Assembly: GCA_002402165.1 (NCBI GenBank)
Contig: NVVI01000010.1
Span: forward strand, 25,113 to 39,359
Length of the DNA: 14,247 nt
DNA from: Flavobacteriales bacterium
Lineage (GTDB): Bacteria; Bacteroidota; Bacteroidia; Flavobacteriales_E; Vicingaceae
Direction: 5' to 3'
Positions 6,857 to 14,247 of this stretch are shown here, in pieces. Position 1 is the first letter of the stretch. Every line of letters begins with the position of its first letter. The translations under genes were made by a program, and so were the position numbers. The notes below the pieces were generated by a model. It was not told where the DNA came from and made no database searches. It was given only the letters and a program-made list of their open reading frames with translations.

Positions 6857-6877
6857 ACTTTTTATTTAATTAATAAT

Positions 6878-8221
6878 ATGAGAATAACAACATATACACA
6901 TATAGCTATATTAATAACAGGATTACTGTTAATTAATATAAATGCACATGGACAAGAGAAAATTGAATTGTCATTAGACGAGGCAGTTGCAATAGCACTA
7001 AAAAGTAACTGGCAAATCAAAATGACTGAAACAAAATTAGGGATGGCAAAATCTGATTTGATGAAAGCTAACTCATCATTTTTGCCAAACGTAAATATTT
7101 CAGAGACGTTTATTAGTACAACAGACCCATTGAACGTATTTGGATTTAAACTAAAACAAGAGATTGTATCGAGTGCAGACTTTAATCCTATAGTATTAAA
7201 TAACCCTGAAGCTTTTGATAATTTTACTACTCGAATTCAGGTAGAACAGCCAATAATAAATCTTGATGCCTTAACTGGAAGAAGTGCCGCATCATCAGCT
7301 GTAAAAGCTTCCGAGCTGAATCTAGTTTGGACTAAAAACCTGATAACACTTAAAGCAAAGTACTTCTATTTTCACCTTCAATTAGCAAACAAGAAGAAAG
7401 AAGTCTTAGAAAGTTCTCAAAAAGCATTGAAAGAAAATTTTCGAGTTACTCAAAATTTATTCGACCAAGGACTAGTTCAGAAAGTGGATGTACTCGATAT
7501 GGAGTTAAGAATGACTGAACTTGAAAGTCAATTGTTAGCCATGGAAACACAAATCAATGACATCAATTTACAATTCACTCATTTCTTAGGTTATGAAATA
7601 ACAACTAAAATTGCGCTAACAGATACGATACAAAACTTTACTGAAATACCGTTAGAAAATTCTTCTCAGGGAATTTCAATAAATCGCTCAGACCTACAAG
7701 CATTATCTCTACAGTTAAAAGCAAGCGACAAAATGTTGAACTCTTCTAAAATGAGTTTTCTGCCACGATTAAATGCTTTTGGAAGTTACGAGTGGAACGA
7801 TAATAAAGTATTTGGTACATCGGCCAACAATTATTTTATAGGTGCGAAATTACAATGGGATCTTTTTAAAGGAGGGAAAAATATCGGAAAGCTTCAAAAA
7901 ATGAAATATCAAAGGAACTTAATGCAAATTAGGTATGATGAAAAATTATCTGACAGTCAACGAGAGTTAGTAAAGATTAAAAATCAACTGCTCCTTTCAA
8001 AAAAGCAATTGGAATTGGCAGAACTAACGGTAAGACAAGCCAAAGAAGTTTATAAGATAAAGTCAGATAGGTATGAAGAGGGTTTGGAAAAAACTGCAGA
8101 CATTCTTCAATCTGAGGCCATTTTATTATCAAAAAAACTAAACCTATTACAAAGAATTAATCAATACCAGCAATTGATTTTCAATTTAGAATTGTTGTTG
8201 GAAAAAGAAATCACAAAATAA
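6878..8221 (+). CDS. TolC-family outer-membrane efflux protein
   Basis: Outer-membrane channel of the tripartite pump, 447 residues, usual length. It has a signal peptide (MRITTYTHIAILITGLLLIN, cleaved near AHGQ), then two outer-membrane-efflux-protein repeats. Each repeat has long amphipathic helices (for example LDEAVAIALKSNWQIKMTE; QNLFDQGLVQKVDVLDMELR; YKIKSDRYEEGLEKTADILQ) and short barrel strands. The motif LFDQGLVQKVDVLDME is the characteristic TolC/CusC-type signature before the coiled-coil tunnel. No lipobox Cys is present, unlike many CusC-type factors. It is the second gene of the operon, 21 bp after the repressor and 7 bp before the fusion-protein gene, so almost certainly cotranscribed. 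Function as exit duct is secure by family and context; the substrate is unknown. Confidence 0.93.
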   Translation: MRITTYTHIAILITGLLLININAHGQEKIELSLDEAVAIALKSNWQIKMTETKLGMAKSDLMKANSSFLPNVNISETFISTTDPLNVFGFKLKQEIVSSADFNPIVLNNPEAFDNFTTRIQVEQPIINLDALTGRSAASSAVKASELNLVWTKNLITLKAKYFYFHLQLANKKKEVLESSQKALKENFRVTQNLFDQGLVQKVDVLDMELRMTELESQLLAMETQINDINLQFTHFLGYEITTKIALTDTIQNFTEIPLENSSQGISINRSDLQALSLQLKASDKMLNSSKMSFLPRLNAFGSYEWNDNKVFGTSANNYFIGAKLQWDLFKGGKNIGKLQKMKYQRNLMQIRYDEKLSDSQRELVKIKNQLLLSKKQLELAELTVRQAKEVYKIKSDRYEEGLEKTADILQSEAILLSKKLNLLQRINQYQQLIFNLELLLEKEITK

Positions 8222-8228
8222 TATAGAC

Positions 8229-9302
8229 ATGAAAAAAGGAAAACTAATAACACTATTAACGGCTACCACGATAATATTATCATCATGTGGTAGTGATGAG
8301 AAGAATACTCAACAACCTGAGGCAATTCCAGTAACCATAGAACACGCTGTCCCTACTCAACAGACTACCGAACATCAATTTTCTGGAAAAGTAACAGCAG
8401 ATGATAAAATGGTATTGAGCACAACAATAATAGGACAAATAGAACAAGTTCTGATTAAAGAAGGAGATGAAATTGTTAAGGGGCAACTTTTGGTTAAGGT
8501 AAAAAGCAATGACCTTTCTGCTAAACGAAGTACAGCCATATCAGCTGTGAAAACAGCAAAACTGAACATGAAAAATACAATCAAAAACTATCAGCGGATA
8601 AAAACGTTATTCGAAAAAGAGAGTGCCACTCAAAAAGAGTTGGAAGATATGGCTACAGCCAAAGAAGGAACTATCACAAAGTACAAAGAAGCCAATCAAA
8701 ATTTAACAGAAATCAATGAATACCTAAGTTATGCTAACCTGAAATCTCCAATCAATGGATTTGTATCTAAAAAAATGGTAAATGTTGGCGATATGGCAAA
8801 ACCTGGGCATCCAATTTTAGCATTAGAATCACTGGATGAATTAAAGATAGAAGTAGATGTTCCGGAGTTCGAAATAAGCAAATTCAAACTGAATGATGCT
8901 GTTTCGATAACCATAGATGCGGTAAATCTGAACAAAGTAAAAGGGACTGTAGAAAGGATAATACCATCTTCTTCTTTCTCTGGGCAGTATAAAGTAATAG
9001 TAGTTTTAAAAGAAAGCTACTATAATCTTAAACCTGGAATGTATACCAAAATTCATCTTTTAAAGGGTATGGAAAATAAACTCCTGGTTTCTAAAAACAT
9101 AATAATTAATAGGGGACAATTAACTGGTTTATATACTGTAAACCAGCAAGATGAAGCAGTATTACGTTGGGTGAGGTTGGGAAAGGAATATGGAGATAAG
9201 GTGGAAGTTCTTTCTGGTTTGAGATTAGGAGAACAACTAATTGTTTCTTCAGCATCTAAATTAACAGATGGAATTAAAATACAAATCACTAAAATAAATT
9301 AA
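8229..9302 (+). CDS. RND efflux membrane-fusion (periplasmic adaptor) lipoprotein
   Basis: Adaptor of 357 residues linking the RND pump to the TolC-like channel. The N-terminus MKKGKLITLLTATTIILSSC is a lipoprotein signal with Cys20 as lipid anchor. The barrel-sandwich (lipoyl-like) half motif IGQIEQVLIKEGDEIVKGQ lies at about 72-90, followed by a coiled-coil hairpin (about 100-165). The second sandwich half (SPINGFVSKKMVNVGDMAKP) and beta-barrel/membrane-proximal domains follow, with a typical C-terminus (VLSGLRLGEQLIVSS). There are no His/Met-rich ends as seen in some metal-binding adaptors such as CusB, which weakens a copper/silver reading. Its stop is 2 bp before the pump gene start, so translational coupling is likely. 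Confidence 0.93.
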   Translation: MKKGKLITLLTATTIILSSCGSDEKNTQQPEAIPVTIEHAVPTQQTTEHQFSGKVTADDKMVLSTTIIGQIEQVLIKEGDEIVKGQLLVKVKSNDLSAKRSTAISAVKTAKLNMKNTIKNYQRIKTLFEKESATQKELEDMATAKEGTITKYKEANQNLTEINEYLSYANLKSPINGFVSKKMVNVGDMAKPGHPILALESLDELKIEVDVPEFEISKFKLNDAVSITIDAVNLNKVKGTVERIIPSSSFSGQYKVIVVLKESYYNLKPGMYTKIHLLKGMENKLLVSKNIIINRGQLTGLYTVNQQDEAVLRWVRLGKEYGDKVEVLSGLRLGEQLIVSSASKLTDGIKIQITKIN

Positions 9303-9304
9303 TT

Positions 9305-12300
9305 ATGAGCGGAATTGCAGGAAATATTGCCAAACAATTTATTAACTCAAAGCTAACGCCTTTGTTAATGATTGTATTCATAGCAGTGGGGATTTACAGT
9401 GCTATGCTTACTCCTAAAGAAGAAGAGCCTCAAATTGAAGTTCCAATAGCCGATATATTTTTACAATATCCGGGAGCGAGTACAACTGAGGTAGAATCGA
9501 GAGTTGTAAAACCATTAGAGTCGATAATCTCAGATATTCAAGGAGTAGAATATGTTTATTCACAGTCATTGGAAGGACAAGCATTTTTGGTTGTTCGTTA
9601 TTATGTGGGAGACAATAGCGAGGAAAGCATCTTTAGGCTATACAATGAGATTCAAAAAAACATGGATAAAATGCCAGCAGGCGTTAGCATGCCATTAATA
9701 AAAACCAGATCAATAGATGACGTTCCAGCTTTAGGCTTAACCTTATGGAGTGAAAATTATGACGATTTTGAATTAAAAAGAATTGCAGAAGAATTAACTA
9801 CTGAAATCGAAAAAGTAACAGATGTTAGTTTTACTAAAACTTATGGAGGAAGAAGTCGAGAAGTTCAGGTTATCCTTAATCAAGAAAGTATGGCAGCATA
9901 TAACCTTGATGCTGATGTGATAACAAACAGTATTTATTCTTCAAACCAACAAGCTCAAGTTGGAGCCTTTAATAATAGTGATACTGAATTTTTGGTAGAA
10001 ACAGGTCAGTTTTTAAAAACTGCCGAAGACATAGAAAACTTGGTTGTTGGAGTTATTGACCAAGCTCCAATATATTTAAAACAGGTTGCCAAAGTAATTG
10101 ACGGTCCGGAAATCCCATCTGAGTACGTAACCTTTGGATTGAGTGAAAAGCAAGCAGCCATTAATAAGGGTTCAACGAAAGAATTTGCCGCAGTAACCAT
10201 ATCAGTTGCTAAAAGAAAAGGAGCCGATGCCATGAAAATTGCAGATAAGGTTCTCGATAAAGTAGAAAAACTAAAAACCGATTTAATTCCTTCTGATGTA
10301 CATGTAGAAGTAACGAGAAATTATGGAGAAACAGCGTCTCATAAAGTAAGTGAATTACTATTACATTTAGGAACAGCCATTCTTTCCGTTGCATTAATTG
10401 TAATGTTATCTATGGGTTGGAGAGGTGGATTAGTTGTTTTCTTATCTGTTCCAATCACTTTCTCATTGACCCTGTTTGCATACTATGCTTTTGGTTATAC
10501 CCTTAATAGAATTACACTTTTTGCATTAGTATTTGTTACAGGAATAGTAGTTGATGATTCAATTATAATTGCAGAAAATATGCATCGTCATTTTAAAATG
10601 AAAAAAATGCCGTTTATGCAGGCCGCAATTGCCTCTATTAACGAAGTCGGCAATCCAACAATTTTAGCAACATTTACTGTAATAGCAGCAGTATTACCAA
10701 TGGTTGCTGTATCTGGTTTAATGGGTCCCTATATGAGTCCAATGCCAATTGGTGCTTCTGTAGCAATGTTTGTTTCATTAATTGTAGCATTAACCATTAC
10801 TCCCTGGTTGGCTTATCGTTTATTGAAAAATGACAAAAGCAAAGAAAAAGAGTTTGTTTTAGAAGAAACCAAAATTTATAAACTGTATAATAAAGTATTA
10901 TCACCAATGATTGAAAGTCCTAAAAAAAGATGGACGTTTATTGGGGCTGTTAGTATTTTACTATTGGCATCTATGAGTTTGGTTTACTTTAAAATGGTAG
11001 CTGTAAAAATGCTGCCTTTTGACAATAAAAATGAATTTCAGATAGTAATTGATATGCCCGAAGGAACCACTCTAGAACGAACAGCTGTGGTAACAAAGGA
11101 AATTGCAGCTTATGTTAAGAAGCAAGAGGAAGTAGTCAATTATCAGACTTATGTAGGAACTGCTGCTCCAATTAATTTTAACGGTTTAGTTCGCCATTAC
11201 GACATGCGCAGGAACGCCAACATGGCCGATATTCAGGTTAATTTATTAGACAAAGGCGATAGAAGTATTCAAAGCCATGATATCGCTAAACGAATGCGTC
11301 CGGAAGTTCAGAAAATAGGTAAAAAATACAATGCCAATGTTAAGGTTGTTGAAGTTCCTCCTGGACCTCCGGTTATTGCAACAGTTGTAGCGGAAATTTA
11401 TGGGCCAGATGCAGCAGTACAGGAAGACATTGCTCTGCAAATTAAAGAGATGTTGAGCACGGTTGATGATGTAGTAGATATTGATTGGATGACAGAGGAT
11501 GATCAAATTGAATACAACTTTATTGTAGATAAAGAAAAAGCAATGTTGTTGGGTATTTCCTCCAAAAAAGTAGTAGATGTGCTAAACACTGTGTTGGGAG
11601 GTAAAACGGTTTCATTTTTACACAATGATAATGAGGTAAATGCAACTCCAATTACATTAAAACTGAAAGAAGCAGAACGATCTTCTTTAGAAGATTTAAA
11701 AAAGGTGAAACTACAATCACCTTCAGGAAGAATGGTGGCTCTTGGAGACATTGTTAAAATTGAAGAGAAGACAAAAGACAAAAGTATTTTCAGAAAAAAT
11801 CAAAAAAGGGTAGTTTATGTTACCGCAGATATTGCTGGCAATATGGAAAGTCCTGTTTATGCAATAATGGATGCTGGTAAGAAACTAAAGGACATTAAAC
11901 TTCCTGAGGGATACAGTTTAGAAGAATTGTACAGTAACCAACCTGTTATGGAGCAAAACTACAGTATAAAATGGGATGGAGAATGGCAAATTACTTTAGA
12001 GGTGTTTAGAGATTTAGGAAGTGCTTTTGCCGTGGTGTTGGTCATTATTTATATACTGATTGTTGGCTGGTTCCAAAGCTTTAAAGCTCCTATTGTAATG
12101 ATGGTTGCTATTCCGCTTTCTCTGGTTGGAGTGCTGGTTGGGCACTGGATGTTAGGTGCATTTTTCACAGCTACATCTATGATTGGTGTTATTGCGCTGG
12201 CCGGAATAATGGTTAGGAATTCCATACTCTTAATTGATTTTGTGGAGCTAAGATTAAAAGAAGGTGTTCCGCTAAAACGAGCAATAATTGAAGCAGGAGC

Positions 12301-12484
12301 AGTACGTACAACACCTATTTTATTAACTGCTGGAACAGTTGTTATTGGGGCATTTATTATTCTGTTTGATCCAATTTTTCAAGGATTAGCAATTGCCCTA
12401 ATGGGAGGTTCTATAACAGCAACTTTTTTAACTCTGATTCTGGTACCATTGGCGTACTATATGACGGAAAAACACAAACATTAA
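9305..12484 (+). CDS. RND-family efflux pump, inner-membrane subunit
   Basis: Proton-driven transporter of 1059 residues, full length with 12 expected membrane segments. TM1 is at about 18-36; TM2-6 at about 345-505; the second half, with TM7 at about 550 and TM8-12 at about 905-1050, mirrors the first. The proton-relay region in TM4 reads FVTGIVVDDSIIIAEN, with D417, D418 and E424 matching AcrB D407, D408 and E414 rather than the single-Asp CzcA/CusA pattern. In TM10, where AcrB has Lys940, this protein has Arg971 (GIMVRNSILLIDF). The periplasmic loop carries VVEVPPGPPVIATVVAEIYGP, a motif of an RND subgroup that I know only from general experience of Bacteroidota and Proteobacteria genomes. 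The DD pair argues against a classical heavy-metal (HME) pump, while the ArsR repressor favours a metal or sulfur-type stress. Substrate is open. The shared operon with TolC, adaptor and two small proteins is clear. Confidence 0.95.
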   Translation: MSGIAGNIAKQFINSKLTPLLMIVFIAVGIYSAMLTPKEEEPQIEVPIADIFLQYPGASTTEVESRVVKPLESIISDIQGVEYVYSQSLEGQAFLVVRYYVGDNSEESIFRLYNEIQKNMDKMPAGVSMPLIKTRSIDDVPALGLTLWSENYDDFELKRIAEELTTEIEKVTDVSFTKTYGGRSREVQVILNQESMAAYNLDADVITNSIYSSNQQAQVGAFNNSDTEFLVETGQFLKTAEDIENLVVGVIDQAPIYLKQVAKVIDGPEIPSEYVTFGLSEKQAAINKGSTKEFAAVTISVAKRKGADAMKIADKVLDKVEKLKTDLIPSDVHVEVTRNYGETASHKVSELLLHLGTAILSVALIVMLSMGWRGGLVVFLSVPITFSLTLFAYYAFGYTLNRITLFALVFVTGIVVDDSIIIAENMHRHFKMKKMPFMQAAIASINEVGNPTILATFTVIAAVLPMVAVSGLMGPYMSPMPIGASVAMFVSLIVALTITPWLAYRLLKNDKSKEKEFVLEETKIYKLYNKVLSPMIESPKKRWTFIGAVSILLLASMSLVYFKMVAVKMLPFDNKNEFQIVIDMPEGTTLERTAVVTKEIAAYVKKQEEVVNYQTYVGTAAPINFNGLVRHYDMRRNANMADIQVNLLDKGDRSIQSHDIAKRMRPEVQKIGKKYNANVKVVEVPPGPPVIATVVAEIYGPDAAVQEDIALQIKEMLSTVDDVVDIDWMTEDDQIEYNFIVDKEKAMLLGISSKKVVDVLNTVLGGKTVSFLHNDNEVNATPITLKLKEAERSSLEDLKKVKLQSPSGRMVALGDIVKIEEKTKDKSIFRKNQKRVVYVTADIAGNMESPVYAIMDAGKKLKDIKLPEGYSLEELYSNQPVMEQNYSIKWDGEWQITLEVFRDLGSAFAVVLVIIYILIVGWFQSFKAPIVMMVAIPLSLVGVLVGHWMLGAFFTATSMIGVIALAGIMVRNSILLIDFVELRLKEGVPLKRAIIEAGAVRTTPILLTAGTVVIGAFIILFDPIFQGLAIALMGGSITATFLTLILVPLAYYMTEKHKH

Positions 12485-12496
12485 TACTAAGAAATT

Positions 12497-12802
12497 ATGA
12501 AACTAATAATTGTAATAGGAATGCATGAGCATCAAGATCAACTCGATAAATTATTTAAAGAATCTGGAATTCCAATTTTTAGCAAAGTGGATGTGAAGGG
12601 ATTTAAATCTGGAAACAAGCAAGCGGATTTATCCAACTGGTTTGGAGGAGGTACTGATCCTAATTTATCCATTATGTTTTTCGCTTTTGTTCCAAAGCAG
12701 AATGCTGAAAGCATACTAGAAAAAGTAAAAGGATTCAATTCAGAAGAAAACAGAATTGCCCCATTACATGCTTTCCAATTACCAGTAGAAAAAATCGTAT
12801 AA
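12497..12802 (+). CDS. Small PII-like (GlnB-fold) protein of the RND operon
   Basis: Soluble protein of 101 residues, probably trimeric with a ferredoxin-like PII fold. It begins MKLIIVIGMHEHQDQLDKLF (beta1-alpha1), then SKVDVKGF at 29-36, matching the PII beta2 'VKGFG' entry to the T-loop. A short loop with SNWFGGG (46-52) follows, then beta3 SIMFFAFVP (58-66), alpha2 (67-79) and a final strand HAFQLPVEKIV (91-101), resembling PII 'KIFVFDVEQAV'. The T-loop is shorter than in GlnB and has no Tyr51 equivalent, so uridylylation is unlikely. PII-like proteins (PII-NG, DUF3240 types) are known beside RND metal-efflux genes (family knowledge). A role as a sensor or modulator of this pump is inferred. 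It starts 12 bp after the pump gene and 18 bp before the DUF2892 gene. The fold call is by eye. Confidence 0.75.
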   Translation: MKLIIVIGMHEHQDQLDKLFKESGIPIFSKVDVKGFKSGNKQADLSNWFGGGTDPNLSIMFFAFVPKQNAESILEKVKGFNSEENRIAPLHAFQLPVEKIV

Positions 12803-12820
12803 ACTTTAAATTATAATATT

Positions 12821-13006
12821 ATGAAAGAAAGAATGATAAAAGGAATAGCTGGCACATTTGTATTGACCGGCTTAGTTCTAGGATATTTTGTAAATGAGTA
12901 CTTCTATTTAATAATTGCCTTTGTAGGTTTAAATCTTGTTCAAACTTCATTTACTAAATGGTGTTTACTTGGTAATATTTTAGGAAGTTGTGGAGTTAAG
13001 GATTAG
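12821..13006 (+). CDS. YgaP-like two-helix inner-membrane protein (DUF2892)
   Basis: A 61-residue protein with two predicted membrane segments (about 9-23 and 28-42). Family features visible are the start MKERMIKGIAGTFVLTGLVL, the FVGLNLVQTSFTKWC stretch and a C-terminal LGSCGVK. Cys48 and Cys57 lie after the second helix. DUF2892 corresponds to the membrane part of the rhodanese YgaP and often occurs near sulfur-handling or ArsR-regulated genes (family knowledge), which suggests that this operon may deal with reactive sulfur or thiol stress; there is no rhodanese domain here. It is the last gene of the operon, 18 bp after the PII-like gene; a MITE-like repeat starts 11 bp after its stop. Confidence 0.85.
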   Translation: MKERMIKGIAGTFVLTGLVLGYFVNEYFYLIIAFVGLNLVQTSFTKWCLLGNILGSCGVKD

Positions 13007-13017
13007 ATAATAAATAA

Positions 13018-13169
13018 GGTTCTGTCGCATTAATCGAAAAATTGCAGATTATGGTGCATAATTGACAAAACCAAAAACCCCTAAATCGTTGATATTAGAC
13101 TCTTTAACTTTTTCGAAAGTAGAGAGTTTTCGTGAATAATGATCGAAAAACAACTAATACGACAGAACC
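13018..13169. mobile_element. MITE-like element, 152 bp, with 15-bp terminal inverted repeats
   Basis: GGTTCTGTCGCATTA at 13018-13032 is matched by the inverse TAATACGACAGAACC at 13155-13169 (14 of 15 positions; two flanking A/T bases pair as well). The body has no coding frame. The GGTTCTGT end resembles termini of IS6-like elements, but the parent could not be identified. No 8-bp or shorter target duplication is visible (left flank ATAAATAA, right flank TTTAAAGC). It is best read as an internally deleted, non-autonomous insertion element. Confidence 0.7.
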
Positions 13170-13432
13170 TTTAAAGCACTTTGTTTCACTTTTATAGAAA
13201 GTGAAACAAAATTTAATTAGATTAATGTATACACGCTTTCCCAAGTGTTTGCCAAAAATATTTAGCTCTTGATAGCACTGGATTTTATATGAGTACTCAT
13301 CTTTTTTCCCAACCAAATTCCTACGACATAACGACAAAAACTGGATAATAAATTTGTTATTGTAAGTATTTATTTCTTGTTATCCAAGTGCTGCAGGGCA
13401 AGCTGAGGCTTCTTAGTTTATCAAACCTTTAC
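13170..13432. other. Gene-free stretch between convergent genes
   Basis: These 263 bp separate the MITE-like element from the S74/type IX gene on the minus strand. They contain the 13-bp hairpin at 13180-13210. The rest is AT-rich, with no coding frame that resembles a protein, no RNA gene and no clear T-tailed terminator recognised for either side. Confidence 0.6.
13180..13210. repeat. Perfect 13-bp hairpin between convergent transcription units
   Basis: TTTGTTTCACTTT (13180-13192) and AAAGTGAAACAAA (13198-13210) pair perfectly around the 5-nt loop TATAG. It lies between the plus-strand efflux operon and the minus-strand S74 gene and could end transcription from either side. There is no strong T-run after it in either direction, so a protein-binding or element-derived palindrome is also possible. 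Confidence 0.65.
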
Positions 13433-14247
13433 TTATTTAGTTTTTACCATTTTTTTAGCGGAAATAACTTTACCATCAGCAACCAAAGAATAAGTATAGA
13501 CCCCTGAACTTAGGTCTTCTCCGTAGACCTTAATACTTCCTTCTCCTCTATCAATAAGTTCTACCGTTTTAATAATTCGACCATTTTGATTGTAAAAATG
13601 AAGTCGTGCTTTTATAACACTTTTTGGTAATACATACTTTATCATTGTACTCTCAGCAAATGGATTTGGAACATTTTGATCTAAAATAATAGTTTCAATA
13701 TTCTCCAAAGTAATATTTTGACTGTTCTCAATAGACGTAGTTTTATCGTCCGTATATAGAAGTTCTTCTAACTTTTCTATACGGGTAGAGAGTCCTTCAA
13801 TTTCTGCTTCCAATCCTTCTACATATTCTTGCTGTTCTTTGTGCCCTTGGATCAGGACAGGGATAAATCCCGTGTAATTTAATGCTTTATAATCAATTTT
13901 TTTAGCAACAATATTATTGTTGTCATCGTATTTTGGTGGTAATACAGTTTTCTGAACTAAGCCTGGGAGAATTGCTTCTACCTCTTGGGCAATCAAACCA
14001 TATTGAAGCTTATCAGAAAAATTCATGCGCTCAAATTCTTTTGTTTTAAATAAATATGTTTTCGGGCTTAGCTTATCAAGTATTTCCGTAGCATTCCGAA
14101 TATTAGCAACATCTTTCTTGAATTGTCTATCTGAAGTAATCATCACTCCTCCATTCACAAATCCATTTCCTGTAATATAAACATCACCTTGAAAATATCC
14201 TGCATAATTAGCAATTATACCACTCAATGGAGAGGTTCTTGCATGAA
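13433..14247 (-). CDS. Secreted fibre-like protein with S74 chaperone domain and type IX sorting domain (5' end outside window)
   Basis: This is the C-terminal 271 or so codons of a larger surface or secreted protein. The frame stays open past TTG 14225-14227 to the window edge (..HARTSPLSGIIANY), so that TTG is not the start. Numbering from that codon: a short beta-rich stalk end (1-30); the peptidase_S74 intramolecular chaperone domain (about 31-125) with the Ser32-Asp33 site in TSDRQFKKDV and the nearby lysines; then YGLIAQEVEAILPGLV and YKALNYTGFIPVLIQ, typical of the family. A coiled coil follows at about 128-158 (EYVEGLEAEIEGLSTRIEKL). Last is a type A type IX secretion domain (about 183-264) with NVPNPF, LHFYNQNGRI, GVYTYSL and the end KKMVKTK. 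S74 domains help trimeric fibres fold and often cut themselves off. The fusion to a type IX tail implies that export signal and stalk could be separated on cleavage. Confidence 0.9.
   Translation of the reverse strand, partial: HARTSPLSGIIANYAGYFQGDVYITGNGFVNGGVMITSDRQFKKDVANIRNATEILDKLSPKTYLFKTKEFERMNFSDKLQYGLIAQEVEAILPGLVQKTVLPPKYDDNNNIVAKKIDYKALNYTGFIPVLIQGHKEQQEYVEGLEAEIEGLSTRIEKLEELLYTDDKTTSIENSQNITLENIETIILDQNVPNPFAESTMIKYVLPKSVIKARLHFYNQNGRIIKTVELIDRGEGSIKVYGEDLSSGVYTYSLVADGKVISAKKMVKTK

Noticed and set aside
8283..9289. Several minus-strand frames inside the adaptor gene
   Set aside because: All overlap the membrane-fusion protein frame and show no protein-like features of their own.
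10006..11781. Minus-strand frames inside the RND pump gene
   Set aside because: Antisense shadows of a complete 1059-residue transporter.
13104..13337. Minus-strand frame of 77 codons across the MITE-like end and hairpin
   Set aside because: It runs through inverted repeats and has no recognisable domain; probably chance.
13385..13432. Terminator for the S74/type IX gene
   Set aside because: Only a 4-5-bp stem (AAGC..GCTT) could be drawn, without a clear T-tail, so it was not annotated.
14225..14227. TTG as start codon of the S74 protein
   Set aside because: The frame stays open to the window edge and the family normally has a long N-terminal stalk, so the gene is partial rather than starting here.

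Overview
The window is AT-rich DNA from a member of the Bacteroidota, most likely a marine-type Flavobacteriia. The signs are a TonB-dependent receptor with a carboxypeptidase-regulatory-like N-terminal domain, a calcium-type 'CTDPTA..NPDA..DDGSC' lipoprotein, a type IX secretion C-terminal domain, start sites without Shine-Dalgarno sequences, and TAnnTTTG-type -7 promoter elements. No rRNA, tRNA or CRISPR array was seen.

Left block (1-5117). A large outer-membrane TonB-dependent receptor (minus strand, cut by the window edge) lies downstream of a surface lipoprotein with a beta-helix-like body (minus). An intrinsic terminator separates the two. A PhoB/OmpR-type response regulator reads divergently (plus). 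All three genes are preceded by a similar tandem TTAAC-type box. At the receptor and the regulator the box lies exactly 18 nt from a -7-like element. This suggests a small regulon in which the regulator controls its own gene and the receptor/lipoprotein pair. The family context fits nutrient (possibly phosphate) uptake, but this is inference. The partner histidine kinase usually found next to such a regulator is absent.

Junction (5118-6441). An IS3-family element (1240 bp, 17/20 matching terminal inverted repeats) sits just after the regulator. Its orfA and A7 frameshift site are intact, but orfB carries a nonsense codon and a 2-nt deletion, so it is dead. It has no target duplication, which points to a rearrangement between two copies or another post-insertion event at the place where a kinase gene would be expected.

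Right block (6442-13006, plus). A tightly packed operon encodes an ArsR-family repressor, a TolC-like outer-membrane factor, a lipoprotein membrane-fusion protein, a full-length RND pump, a small PII-like protein and a YgaP-like (DUF2892) two-helix membrane protein. Together they form a regulated tripartite efflux system with two accessory proteins. The substrate cannot be read from sequence; metal or reactive-sulfur stress are the leading ideas. The ArsR promoter has a perfect TAnnTTTG element and an overlapping palindrome that is a candidate operator.

Right edge (13007-14247). A 152-bp MITE-like element with 15-bp terminal inverted repeats follows the operon, then a perfect 13-bp hairpin. 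Last comes the 3' part of a minus-strand gene for a secreted fibre-like protein with an S74 intramolecular chaperone domain and a type IX secretion signal.
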